The notes below the pieces were generated by a model that saw only the letters and a list, made by a program, of their open reading frames with translations, was not told where the DNA came from and made no database searches. DNA of 64,000 nucleotides from contig CM035236.1 in assembly GCA_020226215.1 (NCBI GenBank), positions 7,445,001 through 7,509,000 on the forward strand, read 5' to 3'. This document shows, piece by piece, positions 12,190-24,300 of this stretch; position 1 is the stretch's first letter, and every line of letters starts with the position of its first letter. The position numbers and the translations under genes are program-made. This DNA is from Sindora glabra. Taxonomy: Eukaryota; Streptophyta; Magnoliopsida; Fabales; Fabaceae.

Positions 12190-13870
12190 TCTTCTTGGTC
12201 TTTATTTAATTAATCTTCTTTATAAATTTAAGAGATTTAGTATTTACATCAATACCTCTCACTTGAGAAAACTTAATTTCGAGTTGATATTTGGATATAT
12301 TGACTATTCAAAAAGAAAGTGCTTATACAAATCAATAACATTGAAAATTTTTAAAAATTTTAAGATAAATTAATAATATAGGCATTATCATTAATTTTCT
12401 TTAAAATCTTATGTGGTCCATACTTTTTTAATTATAATTTGTTGTATTTTTCAATCAAAAGTCTCTTTCTCTCTCTCTCTCTCTCTCTTGAAAGAAAACC
12501 ATAAGCATAACTCCTTCTTGAAATGTCTTGTATCTTCTATACTTATTTGCCATTGCTTTGCATTTTGCATTCGAAGCTTTAATCTTTTTAAATAAATTGG
12601 ACTTACACTAGGAACTTTTGGAAGTTGAGCTAAATTTAATGTGTGTTTTGGAATCTTTCAATAAATGATGAAAAAAGGTAAGAGTCTTGTTGATTTAGTT
12701 TTGCATTATTATAGGCAAACTTAACTTGATCTAGTGAAAATTCCATTGCTTTAGATTATTTCTACAAATACTATAAACAAGACTTTTCAAAGTTCTATTT
12801 GTTGCCTCAGCTTATTCATCAGTTTATGGATAAAATGTGCTACTAAAATTTAAACTTACATCAAAATGCTTCTACAGGATAAGTAAAAACCTAGTATAAA
12901 ATCCATTAAAAACTTTTCCCAAATGTCAAATGGTTTAGGAAGTGGCATGTAAAGTCTTGTATTTTAAGTATGCCTTTTGAAAACTTGACAAATAGGATAT
13001 TTATGCACAAGGTTTCCCATATCTTTCTTTAATTGAGGCCAATAGTATTGCTCTTTTATGTTGGCTATTCTCTTTGTCTATTCTAAAATATTCATTAAGA
13101 TTTCTTCCATAAAGATTGCAAATAATCTTTTCATTAAGACATACCTTTGGCATATAGGTTTTATTTCCTTTGAATAAGTAACTTTCTAGCACATAAAAGT
13201 CATTACTTGACTACTTCAATAAGTATTTCTTATATATCCTTGAAATCTTCATCCATTTGGTATAATTCTCTTAGGCATTCAAATCAAACAACTTCTCTTT
13301 TAAGGTTAATAAGTAGAGTTACTATTTTACACAAACCATCTACAATATGGTTAAAAGCTATGGACTTGTGTTTGATCACATATATAAATTTCTTTAAGTA
13401 TGATATCTACCTTGCATGCATCTTGTTTAGGTGCTTTTAACTCTTGATATGTTTCAACGCTTTATGATCTAAGTAAATGACAAACTTTTTAGGAATTAGG
13501 AAGTACTTCTAATGGTGTAGTGTTTGTACTATTGCAAATAGCCTTTGCTCATATATTAACGATTTTCTCTATGTTTCATCAAGTTTCTCGCTATAGAAAA
13601 TGATTTATCTTTTTTCATATAAAAGAACTACCCCAATTCCAACTTTACTTGTATTTCATTTAACTTTAAACAACTACTTAAAATTAAGAAATGCTAATAC
13701 TGGAGTTGTGATTACCTCTTCTTTTATCATGATGAAACTTTTTTTAGCTTCTTTATCCATTAAAACCTTTTTTTAAACAATCAGTGATTAATGCAATAAT
13801 AGCCTAAATGAGCAATCATTTCTCTATTTTTTGTAGTTCTTAATTGTGAAACTACTGTCTATTAAAGGGT
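12190..13870 (-). pseudogene. Ty3/gypsy polyprotein relic: RNase H to integrase
   Basis: Decayed retrotransposon coding region read on the minus strand. From about 13790: RNase H-like region (TTPVLAFLNFK, VGIGVVLLYEK, FYSEKLDE, IYLDHKALKHI, KMHAR). Next, the linker REVV-FECL at about 13285. Then the integrase zinc-binding region at 13190-13000 (ESYLFKGNKTYMPKVCLNEK), then the end of the integrase core at about 12830-12640 (a YHPQTD-like block, NRTLESL-like block, WNF, FAYNNAK-like block). The C-terminal region at about 12420-12280 reads KKYGPHKILKKINDNAYII. Stops and frame changes are frequent; gag, protease and most of the reverse transcriptase are absent. A simple CT repeat (12463-12488) has expanded inside the C-terminal part. 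The CACTA terminus lies just beyond the polyprotein's 3' end. Confidence 0.85.
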
Positions 13871-16800
13871 TTAATCCTTCTCAAACACTGTTTTAGCTTA
13901 TATCCACTCATTAAAATATGAATTCATATTACATGATCTTAGAATAACTATTTACTACCATTCCTTTGCACTCGTTTATGTTATTCAACTAAAATCTAGG
14001 AAATCCTTAACTTGGTGATACTATTCACTTAATTTCAATATATAGAAAAAAAACCTAAGATATTATGCTAATATACCACTCACTTGAGTTAAAGAAGGCA
14101 ACGAGACACTTTGTTCACTCATTCAATATATGATTTCTTAAAGATTTTAAAATAAAAGATAAGTTTTACTTTTATTTTTCTTATGAGTTTAAAATGTTCA
14201 AATAAAGTTTTGGGTAAGAGTATTCTAGGTGTTTACATGATTTCAATAACCTTACATTGCCTTTACCACTTCCTATTTACAATTCTTACTTTCATCTTTC
14301 GAATCCTATAGCTTAATGTTGGGTTTAGGTGGAATGAAAAAGGAAGAAGGTTCTAGATGGCCATTAACTAAAAAAGGAAGAATGAGTAAATGAAAAGGGT
14401 TTTGAGACTAAAAGGACTCAAAGGCATTCTTATCCTATGTCTTTAAAATTTCTCACTCTATTCCATTACTTCTCAAGCCTTCCACCTTTATAGTTATGCC
14501 TACTTAGTACTAATCGACAAAAATTGGATTGAGGTATAATATTTAGAGAACAACAGACTTTATTTGAATTGATTCATGAATGGATTCAAGCTTTCCAGAA
14601 TTTAGCATTAAGCAACTTAAACTGATTCGTAAATTAATTATGGATTTCTAGAATTGCAATAAATGATTTAAATCAATTTAGGACTTATAAAAAGTTATCA
14701 AAAGTCTATAATCAATTTTCCTAACCAAATTTTATATTTTCAAACTTGAATTAGATATAATTGAGTAATTTAAGCATGTATATATATATATTAATTAAAC
14801 TAAAGGTAATGAGGTGAGTGTTTTAACATCTTTTAAATGCCCAAATGGTGATTACAGTATAAATTTTATTTTAAAATACTTATAAACCTTGTGCACTGAT
14901 ATTGATTGTATATCTTGTGGCCATGCAATGAGGAATGAAGCTAATTTGGCTTATGAAATGTATTACAAAAAGGTTCTTGTAATATTTAAACTTAACTTGA
15001 TTATGTTATTCATAAGAATTGAGATAGAGGTGATATGATACCATTACAAATTAAATACCAAATTCAGTATATGCATATGAGGCATATTGATGACTTGGAA
15101 AGATAAGGACAAGCTTGTAATGGATAAGAATTAATGAGAGTTACAAATATATTTACTTATTTTTTATTATGTATTTTGATGAATGGTAATGATATACTTT
15201 AAATTGAAATGCAGATTGGTGGAAATTAATAGTACATGAGTAGGAGTGTAGAATATGATACTAGTGCTTTAAATTGCTATGTTGTGTAAACTCAAAGATA
15301 GGTAAAAAGGAGAGCAATTCGATCATTAAGGCTTAATTTATTATATATTATTTTTCTTTTCTAAATATGTATTCACTAAGTTTCAAACTTACATTTCTAT
15401 ATTTATTTTATAGATTCTCATGCAAATGCACCACCACCACTGTAAAGATAAATCCTTTGGAGTTATCACTAGTTAATTAGCTATCAAATTGATATTTCAT
15501 CTATAATTAAGATTGAAACTTCAAACTATTTACTAAAAGCGTTGGTTATTGAAAAGTATATATATTTCAAGGTAGACAATATAAGTTTTAAGCATTTGTA
15601 TTAGGAGTGTTAGTTAGACCCACTTATGCTCTAATAATAAATAAAGATTATAATCAAGTCTAACTTCTCACTTGTATCCAAACTAGCCAAGTTAATTAAA
15701 AATGCCATAATGTGATTATCTAGCATATTCTTATTCATTTTAGTATTAACTTAGGTTGTTTAAGTAATGTTTTAGAGTAAGGGCTAGTAAAAATTGATAA
15801 TCCTATTCTATGCCAGTCAAGGCATAGGCAGGGTTGTAATAGATCATTTCATCTTTAACATTCAAATAGAAAATTCATATATTATTGTATAAAAAATGCT
15901 TCATAGAATGCTTACGTTTATGACTAAAGCATAGGTACAAGTCCTTAAAAAGAAAAACAACACATTTGGGATGAGGGTAGAGAATTAGTTTGTAAATGCA
16001 TGATTCATGATGCTACTTCTTCTCACTATAATTTATCATTAATTTGCAACTCATCTTTGTGTTTTCACATAAACTTTTGATAGATTCCAAAATCTTTTCG
16101 ATAGCCTAGTAATGTTAAATACAATGATCTATACTTTTTAACTTAGAAATCTTCAACAATATGAGAAAAAAATGTAATTCTTTAAGAATTAGATTTATGC
16201 AAGGATGTCATATAAAAGAATTATAAGCATATGATAATTCTAAATATATATTAGCCTTTTTAAATGTATGTTTACTTTAAATAAAAAGCCTATTATTTAT
16301 TATAAATTATAGTATTTTTAGTGTTATGTCAATGTACTAATATGAAAATAAATAAAATTACAGAATATAGTGTCTCCTTTCTCATTTATTTTTATATTTA
16401 CATTTGATCTATTATTATTTATATTTGTTTAATTGCGTAAGAAAAATATCATTACATGAAAAAAAATTAATACTATTAATTTTGTAGAGTAAGTTAAATT
16501 AAAAATTATGATTTGATCAGTTCATAAAATGATGTTAGTGTTCTGACTAAATTTATACTTCATTTATAAAATTGTTGCTTGAAGGATTATAAAAAATTAC
16601 CTAAACAATAGATATTGATTTTTTTAACTGACATTAAATTATTATAATATCATTATTTTCTAATAATTGATATTAAATACTATTTAATTTGATGATGTTT
16701 TCTTATTACAAATGATGGTGTATTTTGAACTTAAATAATGGTGTAACTACATAGAAAAGAATGGGGTCAATTGACCCACTACCTTTTCCAAAATATTCAT

Positions 16801-17375
16801 AAAAAATATTTTTTTATTAAAAGCAATGTAGGGTAAATATTGATCCTATTAGTTTAAAACTAAAGTTAAATATTTATGAAAAAAATTAAATTATACATTA
16901 AAAATGAACAAGCATACAAATTTTAAAGTTTATGTTCAAATTCTTATATAAAAAATTTGCATGTTTTATGTATTAAATTTATTGACCTTATTCATTTTAT
17001 TTTTTGACTTTATCATTGGACTTACCCAACATCTAATGTTTGACATGGAGATACCTTTACATGTTAATGTTTTTTAGTAACTAATATAGAAATATCTACC
17101 TTTTGACGAGACTTGAAAATGTAAAGAGTAATGCATGGTACCAGTTGAAAATGAAAAGACTAAAACTACTTTAACCTAAAAATGATTTTTAATCTAATGA
17201 GATATGCTTACTTTCTAGTTTTAAGATGATTTTTTTTGGTTTTATGTCTATAATTACTAATTATTTTGCATAACTGAAAATCTATTAACTTGTTGCTAAA
17301 TATATAAGTTTTAACACTTCTTAGAAAAATAAAGAAATGTGAAGATTTATTTAATTTTTATGTTTATTCTTTAAT
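13871..17375. other. AT-rich intergenic sequence, nothing recognised
   Basis: No gene-length open frame, protein-family match or clear repeat boundary seen on either strand. It probably includes further decayed transposon sequence, since it continues the gypsy relic without a visible LTR. Confidence 0.4.
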
Positions 17376-17593
17376 ATAGTTTCTAATTTCACAATCAACT
17401 ACATTTTGTTGCCTATTATTTTAACATAACTTTTATAATTTTATATAGGTAAAAAAATTTAATGTCATTCATCTTTTTTGGTATATAGTTTCTAATTTCA
17501 CAATCAACTATATTTTGTTGCCTATTATTCTAACATAACTTTTATAATTTTGTATAGGTAAAAAAATTTAATGTCATTCATCTTTTTTGGTAT
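17376..17593. repeat. Tandem duplication, 109-bp unit, two copies
   Basis: 17376-17484 and 17485-17593 each begin ATAGTTTCTAATTTCACAAT, run through TTTTGTTGCCTATTATT, and end ATTCATCTTTTTTGGTAT. Only a few substitutions separate them, so this is a fairly recent local duplication. Non-coding. Confidence 0.93.
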
Positions 17594-19620
17594 TTGGTGG
17601 CATTATTTACTATTTATTTATATTAAATAAGTAATATCAAATATCAAACTTTAATGAATGCTCATTGCATTTGCATGTATTTGATTCAAAAGTGTTTTTT
17701 CTTAAAAGTGCAAATGTCATATATTAAGTAAAGAGTATTAAGATAAATTTAATGAAGCATCCATATCTAATTTGGATATTAAATACAACTTTTCACCATT
17801 TTCAAAGTTTTATTATTCGATTTGTTCTTTAAAATTGTTGAAATGAAAACTCTATAATATTATATGATATGTTAGTTTCTATTTTTGATTTGAATGTTTT
17901 ATAAGAAGAAATACATAAGAAATGAGGAGGATTAGTGAGGAAAGAACATAGGGAGTAAGTAAGGGTTGGGAAAGGATATAACATACCATCTTGATTATTT
18001 AAAGAAATTGAACTAGTATTATGGACATTACACATTAGTATAAAAAAATCAATGTATAATATTATTTTCTATAATGCTTGAAAAGAAATGATACCAGTTG
18101 TTTTTAATATAATAACTGACATTATTATTGTTTATGTCAATTATAAAAACATGTTAAAATTCATATAGAACAACATTTGATAAGACATCAATAAAAAATT
18201 GACATGTAACCTCTAAACACTTGGTATTTATTTGTAATTTTGTAGTAGTATTACCCATCCTTGAATTTTCAGCATCTTAGACATTTAACATCTTATATCA
18301 TAACTTTATGCAAGATTAAATTATTTGAAATGAGTTCATAAAAATAATTAACTTTTGTGAGTTATTTTATTTTTAATATAAATAATTATAAGTATTTTCT
18401 AAATACTTATTTTGCATAAAATTAAATAAATATTTGATTAATTTAAAATATATACTTAAGTGATCATAATATGAGTTCGTAGGAGATATGAATATAAGTT
18501 ATTTGCAATTAATAAAATTATATTTAGAGTGCATTAATAAATTTGAACGCTTTATTAATGCTATTATAAATTTTAAAATATATGACTTCTCTTGATTATA
18601 TGAAATTTATAGATATAATTAGTATATTGAATAGGATCATAAATAAAATTCATATGACTATTGCTAAAATAAATGAAATTTCATAGGCATGAATTTGCTT
18701 TACTCTAAATCTTAAGTTATATATTATTATTTTTTATAAATATAATCACATTTAATTATAGGTCAATATACTATATAATTTAGTATTGATATATTTATTA
18801 AAAACATAACTATGGTATGGTAATATAGAATTTAGTGATACAACAGCCTTAGTGAATTTTAGTACTTAATTATAAGTCTTAACTTAAGCATGCTAGTTTT
18901 AATTAAATTAGAGGAAAGCTGAATGATGATTACTAAAAAAATTAAAAAATACTAAGATAAATTTAATTAATTTTATTAATTTAATTGAATATTATGCACA
19001 GAGGTATAAGCAAAGAATTAATATAGCATTAGAATACAATTTAGGAAAATTGCCAATTTGTTTGAATTTTAATCTAAACAAAGATGTATATAGTTAGAGT
19101 GTAGTTACAGTCCTATAGTAAAAGGATTACTAAAATTAAATAATTAAAATATTTAATTATTTAGAATTTAATTATATTTGTACCTAAAGAATCCTTGGAC
19201 TACTTCAAGGCCTTGCACATATTACTATTTGATTAGGCTGACTAAGAAAAAATTATTAGATTAATATATGGAAATATATACATGACACAGTCATTAGGTC
19301 CATGGACCATGCATGTGGCCTTATATAGTTAAATAGTGAGAGTCAATTTTTAAAAATGCCAATTTCTATAATATTCTTTTAACTAATGATTTAAAATTCA
19401 AAAATATAATTTGAATTATTTATTTTATCAAATAAAATCATATCAGGATTCTAATAAATATAAAATTTAATTTTTAAATATTTATTTGAGATATATTCTA
19501 AATTAGGAATACCTAATAACTGGCTTTTAATGAATCAAATATATTTCAAATACTAATTAGAGATATATTTTTAAGTAGGAAATATCTAATTAAAAATATT
19601 TGAAATATGAAAATTGAGAA
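17594..19620. other. AT-rich intergenic sequence
   Basis: No supported gene. The short open frames are AT-rich chance frames. A perfect 12-bp palindrome GGTCCATGGACC lies at 19297-19308, followed by ATGCATGTGGCC; together with the TATA-like CTATAAATA near 19871 this may be part of an old LTR (see findings). Confidence 0.4.
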
Positions 19621-19818
19621 CCTTAATGATGTGTTATAAACCTTAATAAACATTATTGAGCTTAATGAGTTATCATGAACCTTAATGATACATTATGTAC
19701 CTTAATAAGATTTATTAACTTAATGAGCTATCATGAGTTTTAATGGAATGTTATTTGCCTTAATAAGACATTATAATTCTTAATATGGCATTATGAGGTT
19801 TAATGTGACATTATGAGC
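19621..19818. repeat. 20-bp-period minisatellite, ten units
   Basis: Ten consecutive units of 20 bases (one of 18) with approximate consensus CTTAATGANRCATTATGARC. Nearly every unit starts CTTAAT or TTTAAT. Units have diverged from each other, so the array is not recent. No coding capacity; not CRISPR-like because there are no spacers. Confidence 0.9.
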
Positions 19819-20630
19819 AAATATATTTTAAAATATGAATGGACATTATTTTTTATCCTAATCTACCTCTATAAATAAGGTCCTAAGATTCCAATTTTTA
19901 AAGAGGAAAAATGGAATGAATTCCAAACCTATCAAAATTTTAAAGTTTCAATTTTTGAAGGAACTGGAAAAGTTTTAAACTATCAAGAGTTTTAGTTTTT
20001 ATAAGAATATAGAAAAAGTTTCAAACCTATCAAAACTCTAGAATTATAATTTTTTAGGGAAAGTTTTAGGTCTATTGAAATTTTGTCATATTTTAAAGCA
20101 AAATTCAAAATTCAAGTAAATAATTTATTTTCTATATTATTCTTAGTACTTAAGTTTGAATACTTAAATTTGAATTTTCATCCTTAAGACATAGCCTATA
20201 AGATTTTATAGATAATAGTCTGAAAATGTTGTATTGGCATCTTTTTCCATAACATCAAATAATCTTCTTAATATATATATATGATCACAAGTGCTCAAAA
20301 TTAGTAAGAGGTTGTAAAAGAATAAATTTTTTAAAAACCCTTTTTCTTACCATTTCAAAACTATTTTTCTAAATAGTAACTAACACAAATCACATATGAT
20401 ATTATTTGTAAGGAAAAGTATTTTTACTTCCAAAATTTGTAGATATGAAAGAGAAAAAAAATAATAAAATAGGCACAAGATTTTACGTGAAAAATGCGAG
20501 AGAATTAACAAATCTTCATTATGATATGTAAAAGTTAGAGGTACTAATTCTCTTAGAAATTCAAATTCTAATTACACCAAATTCAATCTCAAATAATCTT
20601 CACCATAATCTTATTTATTTACCAAAATAC
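19819..20630. other. AT-rich sequence left of the duplicated block
   Basis: No gene seen. Contains CTATAAATA near 19871 and a set of related short phrases (AAACCTATCAAAA, AAACTATCAAGAG, AAACCTATCAAAACTCTAG) at about 19925-20040, a local imperfect repetition of about 55-60 bases. Confidence 0.4.
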
Positions 20631-20649
20631 CAAACTTCCCTACTTTGAT

Positions 20650-21380
20650 TTACATGGTACAAATATTTATGGCTTTATTTTGCGTAAATAACTAATAAGT
20701 TACTGATAATTAATAAGTTAGTTGATAGTTAATAAGTTAACTAAATATTTCATAAAATTAACTGTTAAACTAACTGAAATTATAAAATAATAGAAAAGAA
20801 TATACTAATAGAAATAGATATATAATTAAAATAATTTATATTTATCTAAAAATTAAATTATATTAATGCAGTTAAACATTTAAAATAAAAGTATAATATT
20901 TAATATTTAATTAATTATATTTTATAACTTATATATTTATTTACTTATATAATTTTTATTTTATTATTTATTATAAAATTATAATTACTTAAAATATAAT
21001 TAATTATATTCTATGATATTATTTATCTACATACATCTATTTATATATTAATAATTTAAAATTAGAATATAATTATATTAAAATTAAATTAATTATATTT
21101 TATAAAAATTATTTAGATTTATATTACAAAGGGTATAGGTTGTAAATTAAGAAAAAAATAAAGATAAATTTGGAAAGAATTTAAGGAAGTAGTAGCTTAT
21201 AAAGCTTATTAAATCAGAGCTTATAAATTACTCTAAGTAATTTATTAAATCAAAGTTTATAAGTTATTCAAGATAACTTACTTATAAGTTAATGCAAGAA
21301 AAACTAATTTATAACTTTTTATTAGATCAATAAGTTATAAGTTAATTTATTTGTTGTACGAAACGAAACCTACATTTCAA
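20650..21380. repeat. AAGTTA/CTTATAA-rich segment, possible old MITE
   Basis: Clusters of AATAAGTTA and CTTATAAGTTA variants occur at about 20685-20750 and 21175-21345, flanking an almost pure A/T core. Such subterminal clusters are seen in non-autonomous DNA transposons, but I could not define terminal inverted repeats or a target duplication. The same segment is at about 33409-34135 in copy 2. Confidence 0.35.
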
Positions 21381-24300
21381 AAGAATTGATAGACAATCAA
21401 CTATAATTTTTATATGTCAAAATATCTAGCTTAATTAAAATAATTTACAAAAAATAATTATATATTAATATTTATTGGAATTTGAATAAAATTTTAACAT
21501 ATTTAAGTTTCGTGTATATAATGGCTTGACCGTACAATTACATGTCCCAGAAATTCCAGATGAATCAGAATCTGAGTGCCAGAAAATAAGCATAAGCCAT
21601 TGTTGCCGCATTGCATGTTCTTAAAATTCCAGATGAATCAGACTTTGAGTGACAGGAGATGAGCCAATGTGGTACGGGGATTTTAGTGGTAACTTAATTG
21701 GGCATTGTCACCATTCCATAATCTACATCCACTCCAGCTATGTGGGAATGGGAGAATTAGGACGAGTTTCTGCCCCAAAAACAAGGCCTTTTGTTAGAGC
21801 TAAACAAGGCCTCCTAAATCCATGTATTAATGTCAACTCTATATAACTCGAAAATACGTAGTTATTCCCGCCAATTTTTTTATTTATTGTTTAAAATAAA
21901 TATAAAAAATTAAAAAATAAACAGCATCAATTTTATAAAAAAATATAATTATTAATATATTTTCTATTAAAAATTTATTGATATATAATATTAAGGAAAA
22001 TATTAAAAAATAATAAATACAATTTTAATTTCTTAAAAGATTGGCAAATAAAGATAATTTTTTAAAATGACACTTAAAAAAAATAAAGACAGTATTTTTT
22101 TAATAATAATAAAAGTGATGAGAATTAATTTATATGCTCTTGGCATGAGTGCAATACTATGCTCTTTAATTTATTTTTTAATAATGGTAAAAGTGGTAAG
22201 TAATTCATTAAATATACATATATGATTTTGAGTTTCAACCTTAAATATGAGGAGGAATAAAATTCATAAATTAATATTAGGTGTCATTTATACCATTAAG
22301 ATGTTGAGTAATTTATTTCTTTTTTATGTGTTTCATAGAGATAAATGATAATATTTAGATAAAGTTTTCTAAGTGTTTTGTAATGAGATTCTCTAATTAA
22401 GTCATGAAATATTTATTAATTGCCCAATTTAAAATAAATAATTACTTTATTGATAATTATTATAATTATTAGTGGAAGAATTAACATACATGTCATAAAG
22501 TGGATTGAAAAATCTCATGTTAAATAATTAAGCAATTTTATTAACAAAGTGTTTGTTCAATAGAAAGCATACTAGCCCTAGATGAATTGATTTATTAATG
22601 GACAAAGGTTCGAATCTTGAAGAAGGTCTTTGTTAAAGGGAAGAAATTTATTAATGCCCTAATTTTTAAGAATTATTATATAATCACTAGAGTTTAAAGG
22701 GTCTATTTGAATATTTTTTTTTATTTTCAAAAATTATTCTCAAGATTTTTTTAAAAAATTATTTTTAAATTTTGAAAAACTAAATAATGGAGAGTATTCG
22801 AAATAGTAAATAAAAATTTATTTCATTCAATCATAAAATTGCATAAGAATAAAAGAATACATTAAAAAATATTTAAAAATTATTTTTATTTCTTATTTTT
22901 AAATTATATATTTAAAACTATAATTTTTAAAATAAATTATCAAAATAGTTATCAAGAAGTTCTGTTTTAAAAACAATATACAAACTGATCGAAAGGCTGT
23001 CTGCGACCAACTCATACTTTGATGGAAAGTGATTCGTCAAGGTCTAAACTTATGCGGGGAGTGCAAACAAGAAAGCCCCTTGAATACTGCAAATATGGAA
23101 TTAATCATCATATACAATTAATTGATCATTTCGTCCACCAATTTGAAATCAAGGACTCAAAATTAGGCATACTTTATAAGTTGTACCCAGAGAATATTGA
23201 TCACAAATTTGGCGAGCAGCCCTTACGAATAGTTAAGTAATAAATACAACACAAAGCATATAAAAATAGAAATATATCCAAGAGGAAATTAAACAAAAAT
23301 CCTCACGAATGATTGATTGGTCACTGTGGATTAAAATCGATCTTCAGAATCCATCACATGCAGCTCGACCTAAAAAGAGAATAAAACATGAAGAATAAAT
23401 ATTGTACTTGCTCAATATTCGAAGCCATTGTCTTGATACCGTCATTACGATTTGGGCAAGTCCTCTTCCTAAAAAAACCAACATAATCTGACCAGCGTGC
23501 ACACACTAAATATGGTTAATTTATTAAATATGCTAACAACAATAGCTTTCAACAAAGCACATGGTTTCCTTCCTTACTTTCATGCTTGCCTTCTTTGTTT
23601 TTAGCGTTGGTTCTTCATCAAAAAATTAAGAAAAACCAAAGCTCCAAATATTTATATTTGGATGCCCAGAGAATTCTGTTGCGAGAAATTCCAAAACACT
23701 TGTTCAAAATGCTTGCTTTATCCCATGTGTCCTCTAGTTCTTGTACATCAAGTTTAGGAATCCTCCTCAAAATTCTCATACACACATTTATAACTCAATT
23801 CCCTTAACTTTTATGCTACTCCTTATTTGCTTCCTTCAGATTCTTCTCATTCTCTTCTTTGGCTCTGGCATTGCACAAATATTAAGGCAATAATTATATC
23901 ATGACAGATATATACTTAAAACTATATAACTAAAGGGAGGAGGGAAAAAGTTGGTCAGCTTTTCTATAAGATTCCATTCTAAAGTTGAATACAGTGAAAA
24001 TTCGTTAGCAAAAATGAGGCTACATGGTAAAGAAACATACATGGTGAAGCTTTTCTGGGATTTCTCGGAGACCATGATTGGGCAAACCAAACGTCTAGGT
24101 TATTTCTATTCCTCTGGTCCGAAATGATTTCAACGGCACATTATCGTATATTTGGTAATATATGAGGGGCCCATTTCATAATTTTGAAATCACATGATCC
24201 AGTTAAGCACTGTGCCATTGAGCAGCCTTTTTCATGACCCACATTGCTGAGTACAAGAAATATCACTGATGCATGGAAAGAATACCATTGTGTAACAGCA

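Noticed and set aside
19621..19818. CRISPR-like array
   Set aside because: Contiguous 20-bp units without spacers in a plant nuclear genome; a minisatellite.
21649..21846. 65-codon frame intact in both block copies (also 34410-34607)
   Set aside because: Both copies are the same DNA, so this is not independent conservation. No homology recognised, and the start region is part of a short direct repeat.
22590..22650. tRNA or SINE B-box (GGTTCGAATC near 22608)
   Set aside because: No matching A-box, no cloverleaf and no tail; a single short motif is not enough.
22690..22965. hAT-type MITE starting GGGTCTATTTGAATA
   Set aside because: No inverted counterpart or target duplication could be found at the other end.
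23019..23240. 73-codon frame intact in both block copies (also 35782-36003)
   Set aside because: Same reason; no domain, no splice or leader signals. Kept only as a balanced-composition block upstream of SCL32.
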